Origin: Pseudomonadota bacterium
Lineage (GTDB): Bacteria; Pseudomonadota; Gammaproteobacteria; Steroidobacterales; Steroidobacteraceae
Length of the DNA stretch: 64,000 nucleotides
NCBI GenBank assembly: GCA_023417315.1
Contig: JAEZFW010000055.1
Span: 62,001-126,000 of the forward strand
Reading direction: 5' to 3'
In this document: positions 15,718-24,869 of the stretch, piece after piece
Layout: every line of letters starts with the position of its first letter
Numbering within the stretch: the first letter of the stretch is position 1
Notes under the pieces: model-generated
Database searches by the model: none
What the model was told of the DNA's origin: nothing
What the model saw: only the letters and a program-made list of their open reading frames with translations
Made by a program: the position numbers and the translations under genes

Positions 15718-16992
15718 ATGTTCACACACCTCGCTCGATTGATTGTTCTGCTTGGCTCGCTGGCGCCGCTTCAGTCTGCTCTGTCGAGCACGATCGAGGT
15801 GGTGACCGAGATTGCCTCGATGATCGAGAACAACTACTTCGATGCGCAAACTGGGCAGGAGGTCGCGCGCGAGTTGCGTCAAGCGGCTCGATCGGGCGCA
15901 TACAGCAAGTATGCAGAGCCGCGAGACCTCGCTGCCGCTCTGACTGCGCAGCTCAGGCGCACCGGTCGGCATTTCAACGTCGTCTGGTTTCCTGCGCCGC
16001 AAGTAGGGCAATCGTCGGCGTCTGAAGATGAGAGTTTTACCCGGGCGCTCGCTGGTGGCAGCTACGGCATTCGCAGTGTGTCGATGTTGTCGGGATCGGT
16101 GGGCTATATCGATATGCGGAGCCTTCCGTATATCAGTTTTCGGCGTGCAGACGATCCAGCTCGATTGGCCGCCGATGCCGCGTTGCAGTTGGTTTCCGGC
16201 GCATCGGCGGTCATCCTCGATTTGCGGCACGCGATCGGAGGTTACCCGCAGATGGCTGGCTACCTGATTAGTGCGTTTATTGAGCCGGACGCTGAGATCT
16301 ACAACGTCTTCCATAGTCGCGACGGCAAGCAAAGCGAGCGTCCTGCGCAGACGTTTCACCGTCCCATGTCCGACATTCCGCTATACGTGCTGGTGAGCGG
16401 CAGCACCGCTTCGGCGGCCGAGTCCGTTGCCTATACCTTACAAGCGGCAGAGCGTGCAGTGATTCTTGGCGAGCGGACGCGGGGCGCGGCGAATCCCGGC
16501 GGGATGCTGCCGGTCGGCCATGGCTTCAATGTGTTCATCTCGAATGCCACGCCCGTCAATCCGGTCACCGGAACGAATTGGGAGGGCGAGGGCGTGCAGC
16601 CAGACATCGTTGTTCCCTCTCAGCAAGCTGTGCAGCGCGCGCACATCGAGGCGCTCCAGCAGATGCTTCGGCAGTCAGGCAGCTCTGCAGCGGCAGACAT
16701 CAGATGGACGCTCGAAGCGTTGACGATCTCAAACACGCCGCCGGCAAGGGCCGCGCTGAATACCTATGCTGGAGAATACTTAGGTGCATCGATTTCGGTC
16801 AGCGGCAATGGCTTGCACCTGCTGCGCGACCGCGGTCCCGTCATGCGATTGCTCTATCTCCGCGACGATACTTTTCTGATTGAAGATGAGCCCAGTCGCC
16901 GTGTGATGTTCGAGCGCGATGCGGAGGGTGCAATAACCGGATTCCAACTCGTGCGTTCCAACGGCTACAGCATCTGGCATCCGCGAGGGTAG
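15718..16992 (+). CDS. S41 family peptidase (IRBP/Tsp-like), secreted
   Basis: A 424-residue exported protein: signal peptide (1-21), helical N-terminal domain typical of IRBP-like S41 peptidases (24-95), and the S41 peptidase core (about 120-310). The nucleophile motif TASAAE is present, with the serine near residue 232, followed by GERTRGAANPGG. No PDZ domain is visible between the two parts, which fits the IRBP-like branch rather than CtpA. The C-terminal 100 residues (TYAGEYLGASISVSG, LYLRDDTFLIED) look like a small beta-barrel of the lipocalin/DUF3471 kind. Substrate unknown. Confidence 0.8.
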   Translation: MFTHLARLIVLLGSLAPLQSALSSTIEVVTEIASMIENNYFDAQTGQEVARELRQAARSGAYSKYAEPRDLAAALTAQLRRTGRHFNVVWFPAPQVGQSSASEDESFTRALAGGSYGIRSVSMLSGSVGYIDMRSLPYISFRRADDPARLAADAALQLVSGASAVILDLRHAIGGYPQMAGYLISAFIEPDAEIYNVFHSRDGKQSERPAQTFHRPMSDIPLYVLVSGSTASAAESVAYTLQAAERAVILGERTRGAANPGGMLPVGHGFNVFISNATPVNPVTGTNWEGEGVQPDIVVPSQQAVQRAHIEALQQMLRQSGSSAAADIRWTLEALTISNTPPARAALNTYAGEYLGASISVSGNGLHLLRDRGPVMRLLYLRDDTFLIEDEPSRRVMFERDAEGAITGFQLVRSNGYSIWHPRG

Positions 16993-17204
16993 ACAAACCC
17001 TCTCTTCGGATCGTTCGGTCTTGTGGGCGGCCAATGAGTCAAATGGCTATAAGCGAGTTCCAACCTGCGCTCAGGAGGTCCGGATACGCATCGAGGGCGT
17101 GTCGAATGGCAACTGGTTCGAATAGCTCCCCGCATCGCCAGTGGCGTAGGGTGTCACCGCACGTTTGATTTGTCACCGGAGACCTGCCAGAGAAGGAGTT
17201 CGCG

Positions 17205-17573
17205 ATGACGTATCTCGTCACGATTGAGCAACATCATTCGTATCTGCACATTATCGGCACTGGTCCTCTCACTGCCGAGAATGCTCGCCAGTTCCTGACC
17301 GATGCATACCAAGCGGCCATAGAGCGGAACTGCAGCTCGATTCTGGTGGAGATGCGATTCCATGGGCCCAGTTTGGGTCTGGGCAGCATCTACTCTGTGA
17401 TCGTCGACAGGAGTCCCGACGGCTCGAAACTCGAGAAGATCGCGTACGTCGATGCGAATCCCAATCAAGTGCCGGATGCCGCGGAGTTCGCGGAGCTAGC
17501 CGCGCAGAATCGAGGGGTCAATGTTCGACTGTTTGGAGATGTGATGGAAGCGTCGTGCTGGCTCACGGAATAG
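17205..17573 (+). CDS. SpoIIAA/STAS-like protein
   Basis: A 122-residue protein starting after a strong ribosome site (AGAAGGAG). The pattern of alternating strands and helices (YLHIIGTGPLTAENARQFL, SSILVEMRF, KIAYVD, NVRLFGD) fits the SpoIIAA-like / STAS-like alpha-beta fold, often used for regulatory protein contacts. This assignment is from pattern, not from a diagnostic motif. It is the last gene before the injection-system operon and points the same way, but 298 bases separate them, so a regulatory link is only a possibility. Confidence 0.65.
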   Translation: MTYLVTIEQHHSYLHIIGTGPLTAENARQFLTDAYQAAIERNCSSILVEMRFHGPSLGLGSIYSVIVDRSPDGSKLEKIAYVDANPNQVPDAAEFAELAAQNRGVNVRLFGDVMEASCWLTE

Positions 17574-17871
17574 GCGCTCCATCGAGCTGGGCTTCTCACT
17601 GGGACGCCCCTTGCTCCGAGACTGCGTCGATCTGAGATAGCTAATCATCTCGAGTGAACATCTAATCGAAGATCACCGATGACGACCGGCAGCGCCGAGG
17701 TCAACCGTAACTTCCGTACAGTTCCGCCACTTCGCATTTTCTGCGTTACTAAGACTGCTAACTCGTCGGATACGCGCACGGCCACTAAGTCGAATCGCGC
17801 AGGTGTTCTCTGCGTGCGTGCCGTATCTGCATTGAGTGTCCACGGCTATTCACGGCAGGGAGACACGCATC
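17574..17871 (+). promoter_or_regulatory. Leader region of the injection-system operon
   Basis: A 298-base non-coding stretch before the sheath gene. It must contain the main promoter of the eCIS operon. I find no consensus sigma-70 pair; TTGCTC at about 17610 with a weak AT-rich box 17 bases later is the best I can point to. The ribosome site GGCAGGGAG just before 17872 fixes the start of the sheath gene. No gene is convincing in this stretch. Confidence 0.35.
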
Positions 17872-19674
17872 ATGCCCGTTGCACCTAGTTATCCGGGTGT
17901 CTATATCGAGGAAATTCCGAGCGGCGTTCGCACAATCACCGGTGTTGCGACCTCGATCACCGCATTCATTGGTCGCGCGCTCCGCGGACCGACGGACGAG
18001 CCCATTACGATCAACAGTAACGGCGACTTCGAGCGCACGTTCGGAGGCTTGTGGGCCCAAAGCGCGCTTGGGTTCGCCGTTCGCGACTTCTATCTCAACG
18101 GCGGCAGTCGCGCGATCATCGTTCGCCTATATCACGCGCAGTTTGCATCCGAAGAAGAGCGCAGTGCTGCGCACGCTGCGGCCGCGGACGTTGCCGCCGC
18201 GGCCGATGGAGCGGATGCAGCGAACGCCGCTGCAGCCGCTCGCGCTCGCGCCGCGACATATACGGAGGAGCCGGAGAAAAGTGCTGCGGAGATCGTTGCG
18301 AGCGCAGCGGAGGATGCCGCATCGCAAGCGGAAGCAACGCTCGAAGACGTGCAAGCCGCTGCCGGAGCGGCAGTCGGTGTTGCCGCGCCGCGCAGCAACG
18401 CCGTGCTCTCGCTTGACGAGTTGTCGCTCGAAGCGCGGGATGCAGGCGCGTGGGGCAATGGTCTGCGAGCTCGCGTCGACTACGACACGTTCCCCGTGTC
18501 GCCTGAGTTGTTCAATCTTTCGTTGCGCGATGGCATCACGGGCCAGATCGAGATCTTCCGCAATGTATCCATTTCCCCGGGTCATATACGGCAGCTCGAC
18601 AAAGTACTCCTGAACGAATCGACTCTCGCGCGCATGACAGGCGCGCTGCCCTCGACGCGGCCGGCCGCGCATCCGACGCCTGAGGGTGTTACCGATGTGT
18701 GGGCTGACAACCCGACGCCAACAAACAGCAAGGTTGACGCTGCAGACATCGCATCCGATGGCGACGGGCTCGGCGTGGACGACTTCACCGGGATCGGCGC
18801 CGAGGGCGCGAAGCGCGGGTTGTATGCCTTGCATAAAGCCGATTTGTTCAACCTGCTCTGCATCCCTCCGTACTTGGACGATGGCGGCATCGACACGAGT
18901 CTGATTGCAAGCGCCGCCACCTACTGCGAACAGCGGCGGGCGATGTTGCTCGTCGATCCGCCACCTACGTGGACGAACAAGGCAGCCGCTGTCACCGGGA
19001 TCACGAGCGGCGTCGGCACGAGCAGCAAGAATGCCGCGCTCTTCTTCCCACGTCTGAGACAGCCCAATCCGTTGCGCGGCAACCAGATGGAGGACTTCGT
19101 GCCGTGCGGCGCCGTGGCGGGAACGTTCGCTCGTACCGATACGAATCGAGGTGTTTGGAAAGCGCCGGCGGGACTCGATGCCACGCTCATCGGCGTGCCG
19201 CAGTTGTCGGTGCCGCTGACGGACGCGGAGAACGGCGAGCTGAATCCTCTGGGCGTGAACTGTCTTCGCACGATGCCCGCTGCGGGCAGCGTGATCTGGG
19301 GCTCGCGAACCCTTCAGGGCGCGGATCGCCTGATGTCGGAGTGGAAGTACATCCCCGTGCGGCGCACCGCTCTATATATAGAAGAGAGTCTGTATCGCGG
19401 CACGCAGTGGGTCGTGTTCGAGCCGAACGATGTCTCGCTGTGGGCGCAGATTCGGCTGAACCTCGGTGCGTTCATGCACAACTTGTTTCGCCAAGGCGCT
19501 TTCCAGGGCGCCTCACCGCGCGAGGCCTACTTCGTCAAATGTGACAGCGAGACGACGACCCAGAACGACATCAATCTGGGAATCGTGAACATCGTCGTCG
19601 GTTTCGCGCCGCTCAAACCTGCGGAGTTCGTGATCATCAAGATCCAACAGATGGCCGGTCAGATTGCGAGCTAA
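17872..19674 (+). CDS. eCIS contractile sheath protein
   Basis: A 600-residue phage-tail-sheath homologue (Pvc2-4/Afp2-4 type). It forms the outer tube that contracts and drives the inner tube into a target. The N-terminus (SYPGVYIEEIPSG, TSITAFIGRA, FLNGG-like YFLNGGSRAII region) and the C-terminus (RRTALYIEESLYRGTQWVVFEPN, FVKCD) are the classic sheath signatures. Residues about 100-173 are an alanine-rich, charged helical insertion not expected in the core. Only one sheath gene is present, unlike the two or three of Photorhabdus or Serratia systems. The ATG at 17872 follows GGGAG; the earlier in-frame start at 17836 lacks support. First gene of the operon. Confidence 0.93.
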   Translation: MPVAPSYPGVYIEEIPSGVRTITGVATSITAFIGRALRGPTDEPITINSNGDFERTFGGLWAQSALGFAVRDFYLNGGSRAIIVRLYHAQFASEEERSAAHAAAADVAAAADGADAANAAAAARARAATYTEEPEKSAAEIVASAAEDAASQAEATLEDVQAAAGAAVGVAAPRSNAVLSLDELSLEARDAGAWGNGLRARVDYDTFPVSPELFNLSLRDGITGQIEIFRNVSISPGHIRQLDKVLLNESTLARMTGALPSTRPAAHPTPEGVTDVWADNPTPTNSKVDAADIASDGDGLGVDDFTGIGAEGAKRGLYALHKADLFNLLCIPPYLDDGGIDTSLIASAATYCEQRRAMLLVDPPPTWTNKAAAVTGITSGVGTSSKNAALFFPRLRQPNPLRGNQMEDFVPCGAVAGTFARTDTNRGVWKAPAGLDATLIGVPQLSVPLTDAENGELNPLGVNCLRTMPAAGSVIWGSRTLQGADRLMSEWKYIPVRRTALYIEESLYRGTQWVVFEPNDVSLWAQIRLNLGAFMHNLFRQGAFQGASPREAYFVKCDSETTTQNDINLGIVNIVVGFAPLKPAEFVIIKIQQMAGQIAS

Positions 19675-19685
19675 CGGAGATCGCC

Positions 19686-20207
19686 ATGGCTCAGTTCAGC
19701 GTCAACACGCATCGCTTCGATCCCTACAAGAACTTCAAGTTTCGCGTGAAGTGGGACGGCCGCTACGTAGCGGGCATCTCGAAGGTCAGCGCGCTCAAGC
19801 GCACGACGGAAGTCGTCGAGCACCGTGAGGGTGGCGATCCGAGCACCGGACGCAAGTCGCCTGGGCGCACGAAGTACGAACCGATCACGCTCGAGCGTGG
19901 CACGACTCACGACCGCGAGTTCGAGCTGTGGGCGAGTAAAGTGTGGAACTTCGGCGCAGGTCTCGGCTCGGAGGTCTCGCTGAAAGATTTCCGCAAGGAC
20001 ATCATCATCGAGCTGTACAACGAGGCCGGGCAGCTCGTGATCGCGTACAAAGTGTTTCGCTGCTGGGTGTCGGAGTACCAAGCGCAAGCGGATCTCGATG
20101 CGAACGCGAATGCGATCGCCATCCAGACGCTGAAGCTCGAGAACGAAGGGTTCGAGCGTGATGAAGCGGTCACCGAACCGACGGAACCGAGCTTCACGGC
20201 GACTTGA
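19686..20207 (+). CDS. eCIS inner tube protein (gp19/Hcp-like)
   Basis: A 173-residue protein of the T4 gp19-like tail-tube family (Pvc1/Pvc5 type). Stretches such as DPYKNFKFRVKWDGRYVAGISKV are split over the first strand pair, and ALKRTTEVVEHREGGDPS, KYEPITLERG and VFRCWVSEYQAQADLDANAN are diagnostic. It stacks as hexameric rings to make the rigid needle through which cargo moves. It follows the sheath gene after 11 bases with its own ribosome site (CGGAGA). Only one tube gene is seen here. Confidence 0.93.
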   Translation: MAQFSVNTHRFDPYKNFKFRVKWDGRYVAGISKVSALKRTTEVVEHREGGDPSTGRKSPGRTKYEPITLERGTTHDREFELWASKVWNFGAGLGSEVSLKDFRKDIIIELYNEAGQLVIAYKVFRCWVSEYQAQADLDANANAIAIQTLKLENEGFERDEAVTEPTEPSFTAT

Positions 20208-20210
20208 TCC

Positions 20211-20942
20211 ATGCGCGATGTACGCCCGCTCGCGTTGACGGCCCCGATGCTGCTCGAGATCTGGGAACGCGGCGCCTCATGGCATCCCATCGACCGTGCG
20301 CTCCTGGTTCTCTCGAATGCCTATCCGCAATGCGTACCAGAACAGCTGAGGGAGACCGCGCTGGGTGAGCGAGATGCCCTGCTGCTCAAAGCACGGCAAT
20401 GCGCGTTCGGCGATCGTCTCGATGCGTACGTCGAGTGCCCGGCGTGCGCCGAACGTCACGAGTTTTCGTTATCGTGCGAGACGTTGCTGTCCGGCTCGAC
20501 AGCACTGCCGCACTCGGCGCGGATGCTCACGCTCGATGGCATCGAGTGGCAGCTTCGACTCCCGACGAGCGTCGACCTGGCTGCCGTCGCGGACTACGAG
20601 AGTCGCGCGGCGGTCGAGGCGCTGTTGGCGCGCTGCGTGGAACGAGCCGATGGCGAGGCAATCGTGTGGTCCGAAGCGTTGCGGGTTGCGCTGGTCGCGG
20701 AGCTCGCGGTGCTCGATCCACGAGCGGAAATCCAGATCGAGCTCACGTGTCAGCGTTGCGAGCACGTTTGGCTTAGCGTGTTCGATATCGCAGCGTTCTT
20801 CTGGTGCGAGATCCGTTCGCGTGCCCGCAGGCTCTTGCAGGAGATCGACGTGCTCGCGCGATGCTATGGGTGGAGCGAGTCCGAGATCCTGCAGATGAGC
20901 GATACGCGTCGTGGGCTGCACGTGCAGATGGCGCTGTCATGA
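20211..20942 (+). CDS. T4-type baseplate assembly chaperone-like protein with split zinc ribbon
   Basis: A 243-residue protein that occupies the slot used for the T4 family baseplate hub assembly chaperone in many contractile systems. Two CxxC pairs (Cys76/Cys79 in ECPAC, Cys180/Cys183 in TCQRC) would bring together four zinc ligands. The C-terminal part (IAAFFWCEIRSRARRLLQEIDVLA) ends in the typical YGWSESEILQMSDTRR segment. The family assignment rests on this C-terminal motif and gene order. Its ATG follows the tube stop by 3 bases, and its TGA overlaps the next start (ATGA). Confidence 0.75.
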   Translation: MRDVRPLALTAPMLLEIWERGASWHPIDRALLVLSNAYPQCVPEQLRETALGERDALLLKARQCAFGDRLDAYVECPACAERHEFSLSCETLLSGSTALPHSARMLTLDGIEWQLRLPTSVDLAAVADYESRAAVEALLARCVERADGEAIVWSEALRVALVAELAVLDPRAEIQIELTCQRCEHVWLSVFDIAAFFWCEIRSRARRLLQEIDVLARCYGWSESEILQMSDTRRGLHVQMALS

Positions 20943-21703
20943 GCGACTTCCTGACGCGACTCGTGCAACGTCAGCGAGGCGAGCTTCCGACGCTTGCGCC
21001 ACTCATGCGGCCTGCGTTCTCGGGCGCGACGGCGCCGTCGAACTTCGAAGCGACCGAGCAGGCGATGCTCGTGCGTACGAAGGCAAAGACTGACGAGCGA
21101 GTTGCGACGCCCGATGACGTGGAGGTTTCGCACGCCGATGCCCCCGTGCATCCCACTGCGACAGAGAATCGAAAGGTGCCAAGAGTTGAGCCGGCGCCCA
21201 CGCGTGAGGCCTCGGCGGTCTTTCGTCCGCGCCTGACAGAAAACGCGAGCGCGCCAAGCACTCCGGCACTCCTCGAGCGACGTTCGACGCATGAGTCCAC
21301 CGTGCACGAGTCGACCCGAGTAGAGGCCAGAACGGACCAAGTTTCGGCTACGGTTCCAACGCAGACGATGACAGTCGATCACAGGTCGCCTCCGAGTCAC
21401 GTGCCCGCCGAGCCGCGAGTGCGCCATGAGCCGACGCGACTGGTGACGCCTGTGTCGAGCGGAATCGCCGATGTCTCCGCGCCACTCGCTGCACCTATCT
21501 CGGTGTTCGAACGACGCGCGGAACCCGGCAGATCGCGCGATGAGCAGCCGCCTTCCTCAGAAGCATCTGTCCACGTGACGATCGGTCGAATCGAGATTGC
21601 AGCGATACCGGCGCCTGCAGCTCCGAAGCGCGCGCCGTTGTCCCGCAAACCGGCCATGTCGCTGAATGACTATCTGGCGCGTCGCCGTGGAGACAGGACG
21701 TGA
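20939..21703 (+). CDS. Low-complexity eCIS protein of unknown family
   Basis: A 254-residue protein whose ATG overlaps the previous stop. Residues 1-20 (SDFLTRLVQRQRGELPTLAP) form a short helix-like conserved-looking head, and residues 240-254 (SLNDYLARRRGD) a short tail; the whole middle is rich in Thr, Pro, Glu, Arg and Ala and looks disordered. Proteins with the same head and tail pattern often lie between the baseplate chaperone and DUF4255 genes in related clusters (recall). It might be an assembly scaffold or a length-control protein, but nothing in the sequence proves this. Confidence 0.6.
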   Translation: MSDFLTRLVQRQRGELPTLAPLMRPAFSGATAPSNFEATEQAMLVRTKAKTDERVATPDDVEVSHADAPVHPTATENRKVPRVEPAPTREASAVFRPRLTENASAPSTPALLERRSTHESTVHESTRVEARTDQVSATVPTQTMTVDHRSPPSHVPAEPRVRHEPTRLVTPVSSGIADVSAPLAAPISVFERRAEPGRSRDEQPPSSEASVHVTIGRIEIAAIPAPAAPKRAPLSRKPAMSLNDYLARRRGDRT

Positions 21704-22965
21704 GCAGCGCGCTCGCAATCGCAGGCGTCACCGCCGTGCTCCGCGATCTGCTGAACGACGGCATGATCAATCACAACGTGACCGGAGTGCTGGGTGGATC
21801 GGTCACGGTGAGCGCACTGCCGCCCGACCGCGTCTTGCCGGTCAACGGGAGCGAGAGCACTCAGCTGAACTTGTTCTTGCATCGCCTCACACCGAATCCG
21901 GGCTGGCGCAATCACGATCTGCCTTCGTGCGACAGCTCCGGGCGCAATCGGCTGACCAATCCGCCGCTCGCGCTCGACCTGCATTATCTATTGAGTGCTT
22001 ACAGCGCCGAGGAGCTTCATGCCGAGATCTTGCTCGGCTATGCGATGCAGCTACTGCATGAGACGCCCGTTCTCGATCGGCGTGCGATCGCAACGGCCTT
22101 AAACCCTTCACCGCCGGTCGGTACGGCGCTGCCGCCGGCGCTGCAGGCGCTCGCGGAATGTCGGCTCTCTGAGCAGCTCGAGCAGATCAAGCTCGTGCCG
22201 GAGTATCTCAGCACTGAGGAGATGTCGAAGCTCTGGACCGCTGCGCAATCTCACTACCGTCCGACTGCCGCGTACCTCGCGACAGTGGTGTTGATCGAAT
22301 CGACGAGACCGGCGCGCGTGTCATTGCCAGTATTGAGTCGCGGCATCGCGGTGCATCCGAGTCTGCAGCCGCCGTTCCCGACGATCGAGTGCATCGCGCT
22401 CACGAACAAGCAGCCTATTGCGACTGTCGGCGCAACGCTCGAGATCACAGGCCACCACCTCGATGGCACATCACTCACGATCGTGTTCGCCAACGCCCGG
22501 CGAGGTATAGAGCAGGAGATATCCGCAGAAACCGGCGCAACCGCAACGCATGTTCAGGTCATCGTACCCTCGTTACCCGTCGGGACATATCAACTGTCCG
22601 CGCGCGTCGTCCGCCCGACGGAAGCAACGGCTCGCACCAGCAATGCACTCGCGGTGACTGTTGGCCCAGAGATCACGACGGCGTTGCCGATGAGCGTCGC
22701 GCGTGATGGCGCCGGTACCGCCAGAATCGTGCTCGAGAGTCGGCCCGCGGCCGAAGTGGGCCAGCAAGTGTCGCTGCTGCTTGGCAGCGAGCAAATTCCG
22801 GCACAAGCCTTTGACGAAGCGACGGGCACGCACACGTTCACCCTTGTAGCAGCCTCCGCGGGCGAGTACCTCGCGCGCTTGAGAATCGATGGGATCGACA
22901 GTCCGCTGATCGATCGCCTCGCAACCCCTCCCGTGTTCTTCAACAACCGGATTACGATCCAATGA
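21700..22965 (+). CDS. Pvc16-like cap/terminator protein (DUF4255) with IPT-like C-terminus
   Basis: A 421-residue protein. Residues about 1-190 match the DUF4255/Pvc16 N-terminal domain (LRDLLNDGM, NLFLHRLTPNPGWRN, PLALDLHYLLSAY, HAEILLGYAMQLLHETPVL). Pvc16 homologues sit at the end of the tube and sheath to stop growth. The C-terminal half has an Ig-like/IPT-TIG pattern (GATLEITGHHLDGTSLTIVF, LPVGTYQLSARVV) ending in FFNNRITIQ. It starts with GTG that overlaps the preceding TGA, and its stop overlaps the ATPase start, so translation is coupled. Confidence 0.88.
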   Translation: MSSALAIAGVTAVLRDLLNDGMINHNVTGVLGGSVTVSALPPDRVLPVNGSESTQLNLFLHRLTPNPGWRNHDLPSCDSSGRNRLTNPPLALDLHYLLSAYSAEELHAEILLGYAMQLLHETPVLDRRAIATALNPSPPVGTALPPALQALAECRLSEQLEQIKLVPEYLSTEEMSKLWTAAQSHYRPTAAYLATVVLIESTRPARVSLPVLSRGIAVHPSLQPPFPTIECIALTNKQPIATVGATLEITGHHLDGTSLTIVFANARRGIEQEISAETGATATHVQVIVPSLPVGTYQLSARVVRPTEATARTSNALAVTVGPEITTALPMSVARDGAGTARIVLESRPAAEVGQQVSLLLGSEQIPAQAFDEATGTHTFTLVAASAGEYLARLRIDGIDSPLIDRLATPPVFFNNRITIQ

Positions 22966-24869
22966 GTGAGCCGCGCGACATGAATTGGAGCGAGGCAAAT
23001 CGGGGCGAACTGGTGAGCGAGCTCGCCCGTATCAAACAGAGGTTCGGTGCACAGCAGATTGAGGTCGCCGCATGCACGCCGGAGGCGCCGTCCACGCCCA
23101 CGGCGATCGACCGGCTCACGCATCTGTTCGGTCTCAGCCGCTTCGAGCGCGACGTCTTGCTCTTGTGCGCCGGCGTCGAGATGGACGCTCAGCTCGCCGC
23201 GCTGTGCGCCCACGCACAAGGATTGACGCGCTCGGCCGTCACCTTCGCGCTCGCGCTGTCGATTCTCGACGAGGCACACTGGAGTGCGCTCGCACCGCTT
23301 GGGCCACTACGCCGCTGGCGACTCGTGGAGATCGACGACAGTACTGGGATTGCGCATGGAAAGCTGCGAATCGACGAGCGGATTCTTCACTATCTTGCGG
23401 GCGTGAATCATCTCGACATGCGCCTGCGGCCGATTCTCCAGCAGCGAAGGCCCGGCGGCGCAATGGCGCCCTCGCATCGAGACATCTGTGATTCGGTTCT
23501 GGCGCGGATTGCCGAAACCCAATCGGGCGCCTCGGTGGTGATGCTCGCGGGCGATGATCGATCGGGGCAGATCGACGTTGCGGCACAGATCGCAGCCGAC
23601 CTCGGCATGCATCTACACGTGCTCAAATCCGAACGGCTGCCAACGTCGGCGGCAGAGGTGGACGCGTTCGCGACGTTGTGGACACGTGAATCCCTCCTGC
23701 TCGGTAGTGCGCTTCTCATCGAATGCGCGGATCGGGACGCACCTGCATCGTTAACGAGCTTCGTAGAAAGAGCGGGTGGTCTGGTCTTCGTCGTGGGTGC
23801 GCAAGCGCAGCGCACGCATCCGCTCATCGAAGCGATCGTGGACAAACCCGAAGCGATCGATCAACGCACCTTGTGGGAGCAGGCGCTCGGGCCTGCGGTG
23901 TCGCGTATCAATGGTGCCTTGAGCGGCATCGCCGCTCAGTTTCGCCTCAGTGCTGCGACCATCGATGCGACTGGCAGCGCGGTGCGCGAAGCGATCATGA
24001 AGAGCGCATCGCCCGATGCGCTCTTGTGGCGGGTGTGTCGAGAGGCGGGGGGATCGAGCCTCGATGAGCTCGCACAAGGCATTCGCGCTCGGGCCACTTG
24101 GGATGCGTTGGTCCTGCCCGATGCGCAGAAGGCGACACTCCATCTGATCGTCGCGCATGTTCGACATCGGCTCGCGGTCTACGAAGACTGGGGTTTCGCG
24201 GCGAGCAGTACGCGCGGCCTAGGCATCACGGCATTGTTCGCGGGCGAAAGCGGTACCGGCAAGACGATGGCGGCCGAAGTGCTCGCGAACGAGCTGGATC
24301 TCGATCTGTATCGAATCGACCTGTCGACCGTGGTGAGCAAGTACATCGGCGACACGGAGAAGAACTTGCGCCGCGTGTTCGATGCCGCGGAGGAGAGCGG
24401 CGCGATCCTGCTCTTCGATGAGGCGGATGCGCTGTTCGGCAAGCGAAGCGAGGTGAAGGACAGTCACGATCGCTACGCGAACATCGAGGTGAGCTACCTA
24501 TTGCAACGCATGGAAGCGTATCGCGGCCTTGCGATCCTGACGACGAACATGAAAGGCGCGCTCGATTCTGCATTCAAGCGGCGCTTGCGTTTCATCGTGC
24601 AGTTCCCATTTCCGGACGTCGCTCAGCGCGAGGCGATCTGGCGCAGCATCTTCCCCGCGGCCACGCCCACTGAAGGTCTCGATTGCGAGAAGCTCGCGAG
24701 GCTGAACGTGTCCGGCGGAAACATTCGCAACATCGCGCTGAACGCCGCGTTTCTCGCGGCTGCCGCACGTGAGCCCGTCCGCATGGCGCATGTGCTGGAA
24801 GCCGCACACAGCGAAGGCGTGAAGCGCGATCGTCCGCTGTCCGACGCGGAAACGAGGGGGTGGGTATGA
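22962..24869 (+). CDS. eCIS AAA+ ATPase (Pvc15-like)
   Basis: A 635-residue ATPase with a degenerate N-terminal half and a full AAA+ module in the C-terminal half: Walker A GESGTGKT (Lys434), Walker B LLFDEADALFG (Asp486, Glu487), sensor-type LTTNMKGALDSAF, and arginine-finger-like FKRRLRF. This is the usual arrangement of Pvc15/Afp15 proteins, which are needed for loading or assembly of cargo in eCIS. The N-terminal half has no clear Walker A. The ATG overlaps the previous TGA, and the TGA overlaps the next ATG. Confidence 0.9.
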   Translation: MSEPRDMNWSEANRGELVSELARIKQRFGAQQIEVAACTPEAPSTPTAIDRLTHLFGLSRFERDVLLLCAGVEMDAQLAALCAHAQGLTRSAVTFALALSILDEAHWSALAPLGPLRRWRLVEIDDSTGIAHGKLRIDERILHYLAGVNHLDMRLRPILQQRRPGGAMAPSHRDICDSVLARIAETQSGASVVMLAGDDRSGQIDVAAQIAADLGMHLHVLKSERLPTSAAEVDAFATLWTRESLLLGSALLIECADRDAPASLTSFVERAGGLVFVVGAQAQRTHPLIEAIVDKPEAIDQRTLWEQALGPAVSRINGALSGIAAQFRLSAATIDATGSAVREAIMKSASPDALLWRVCREAGGSSLDELAQGIRARATWDALVLPDAQKATLHLIVAHVRHRLAVYEDWGFAASSTRGLGITALFAGESGTGKTMAAEVLANELDLDLYRIDLSTVVSKYIGDTEKNLRRVFDAAEESGAILLFDEADALFGKRSEVKDSHDRYANIEVSYLLQRMEAYRGLAILTTNMKGALDSAFKRRLRFIVQFPFPDVAQREAIWRSIFPAATPTEGLDCEKLARLNVSGGNIRNIALNAAFLAAAAREPVRMAHVLEAAHSEGVKRDRPLSDAETRGWV

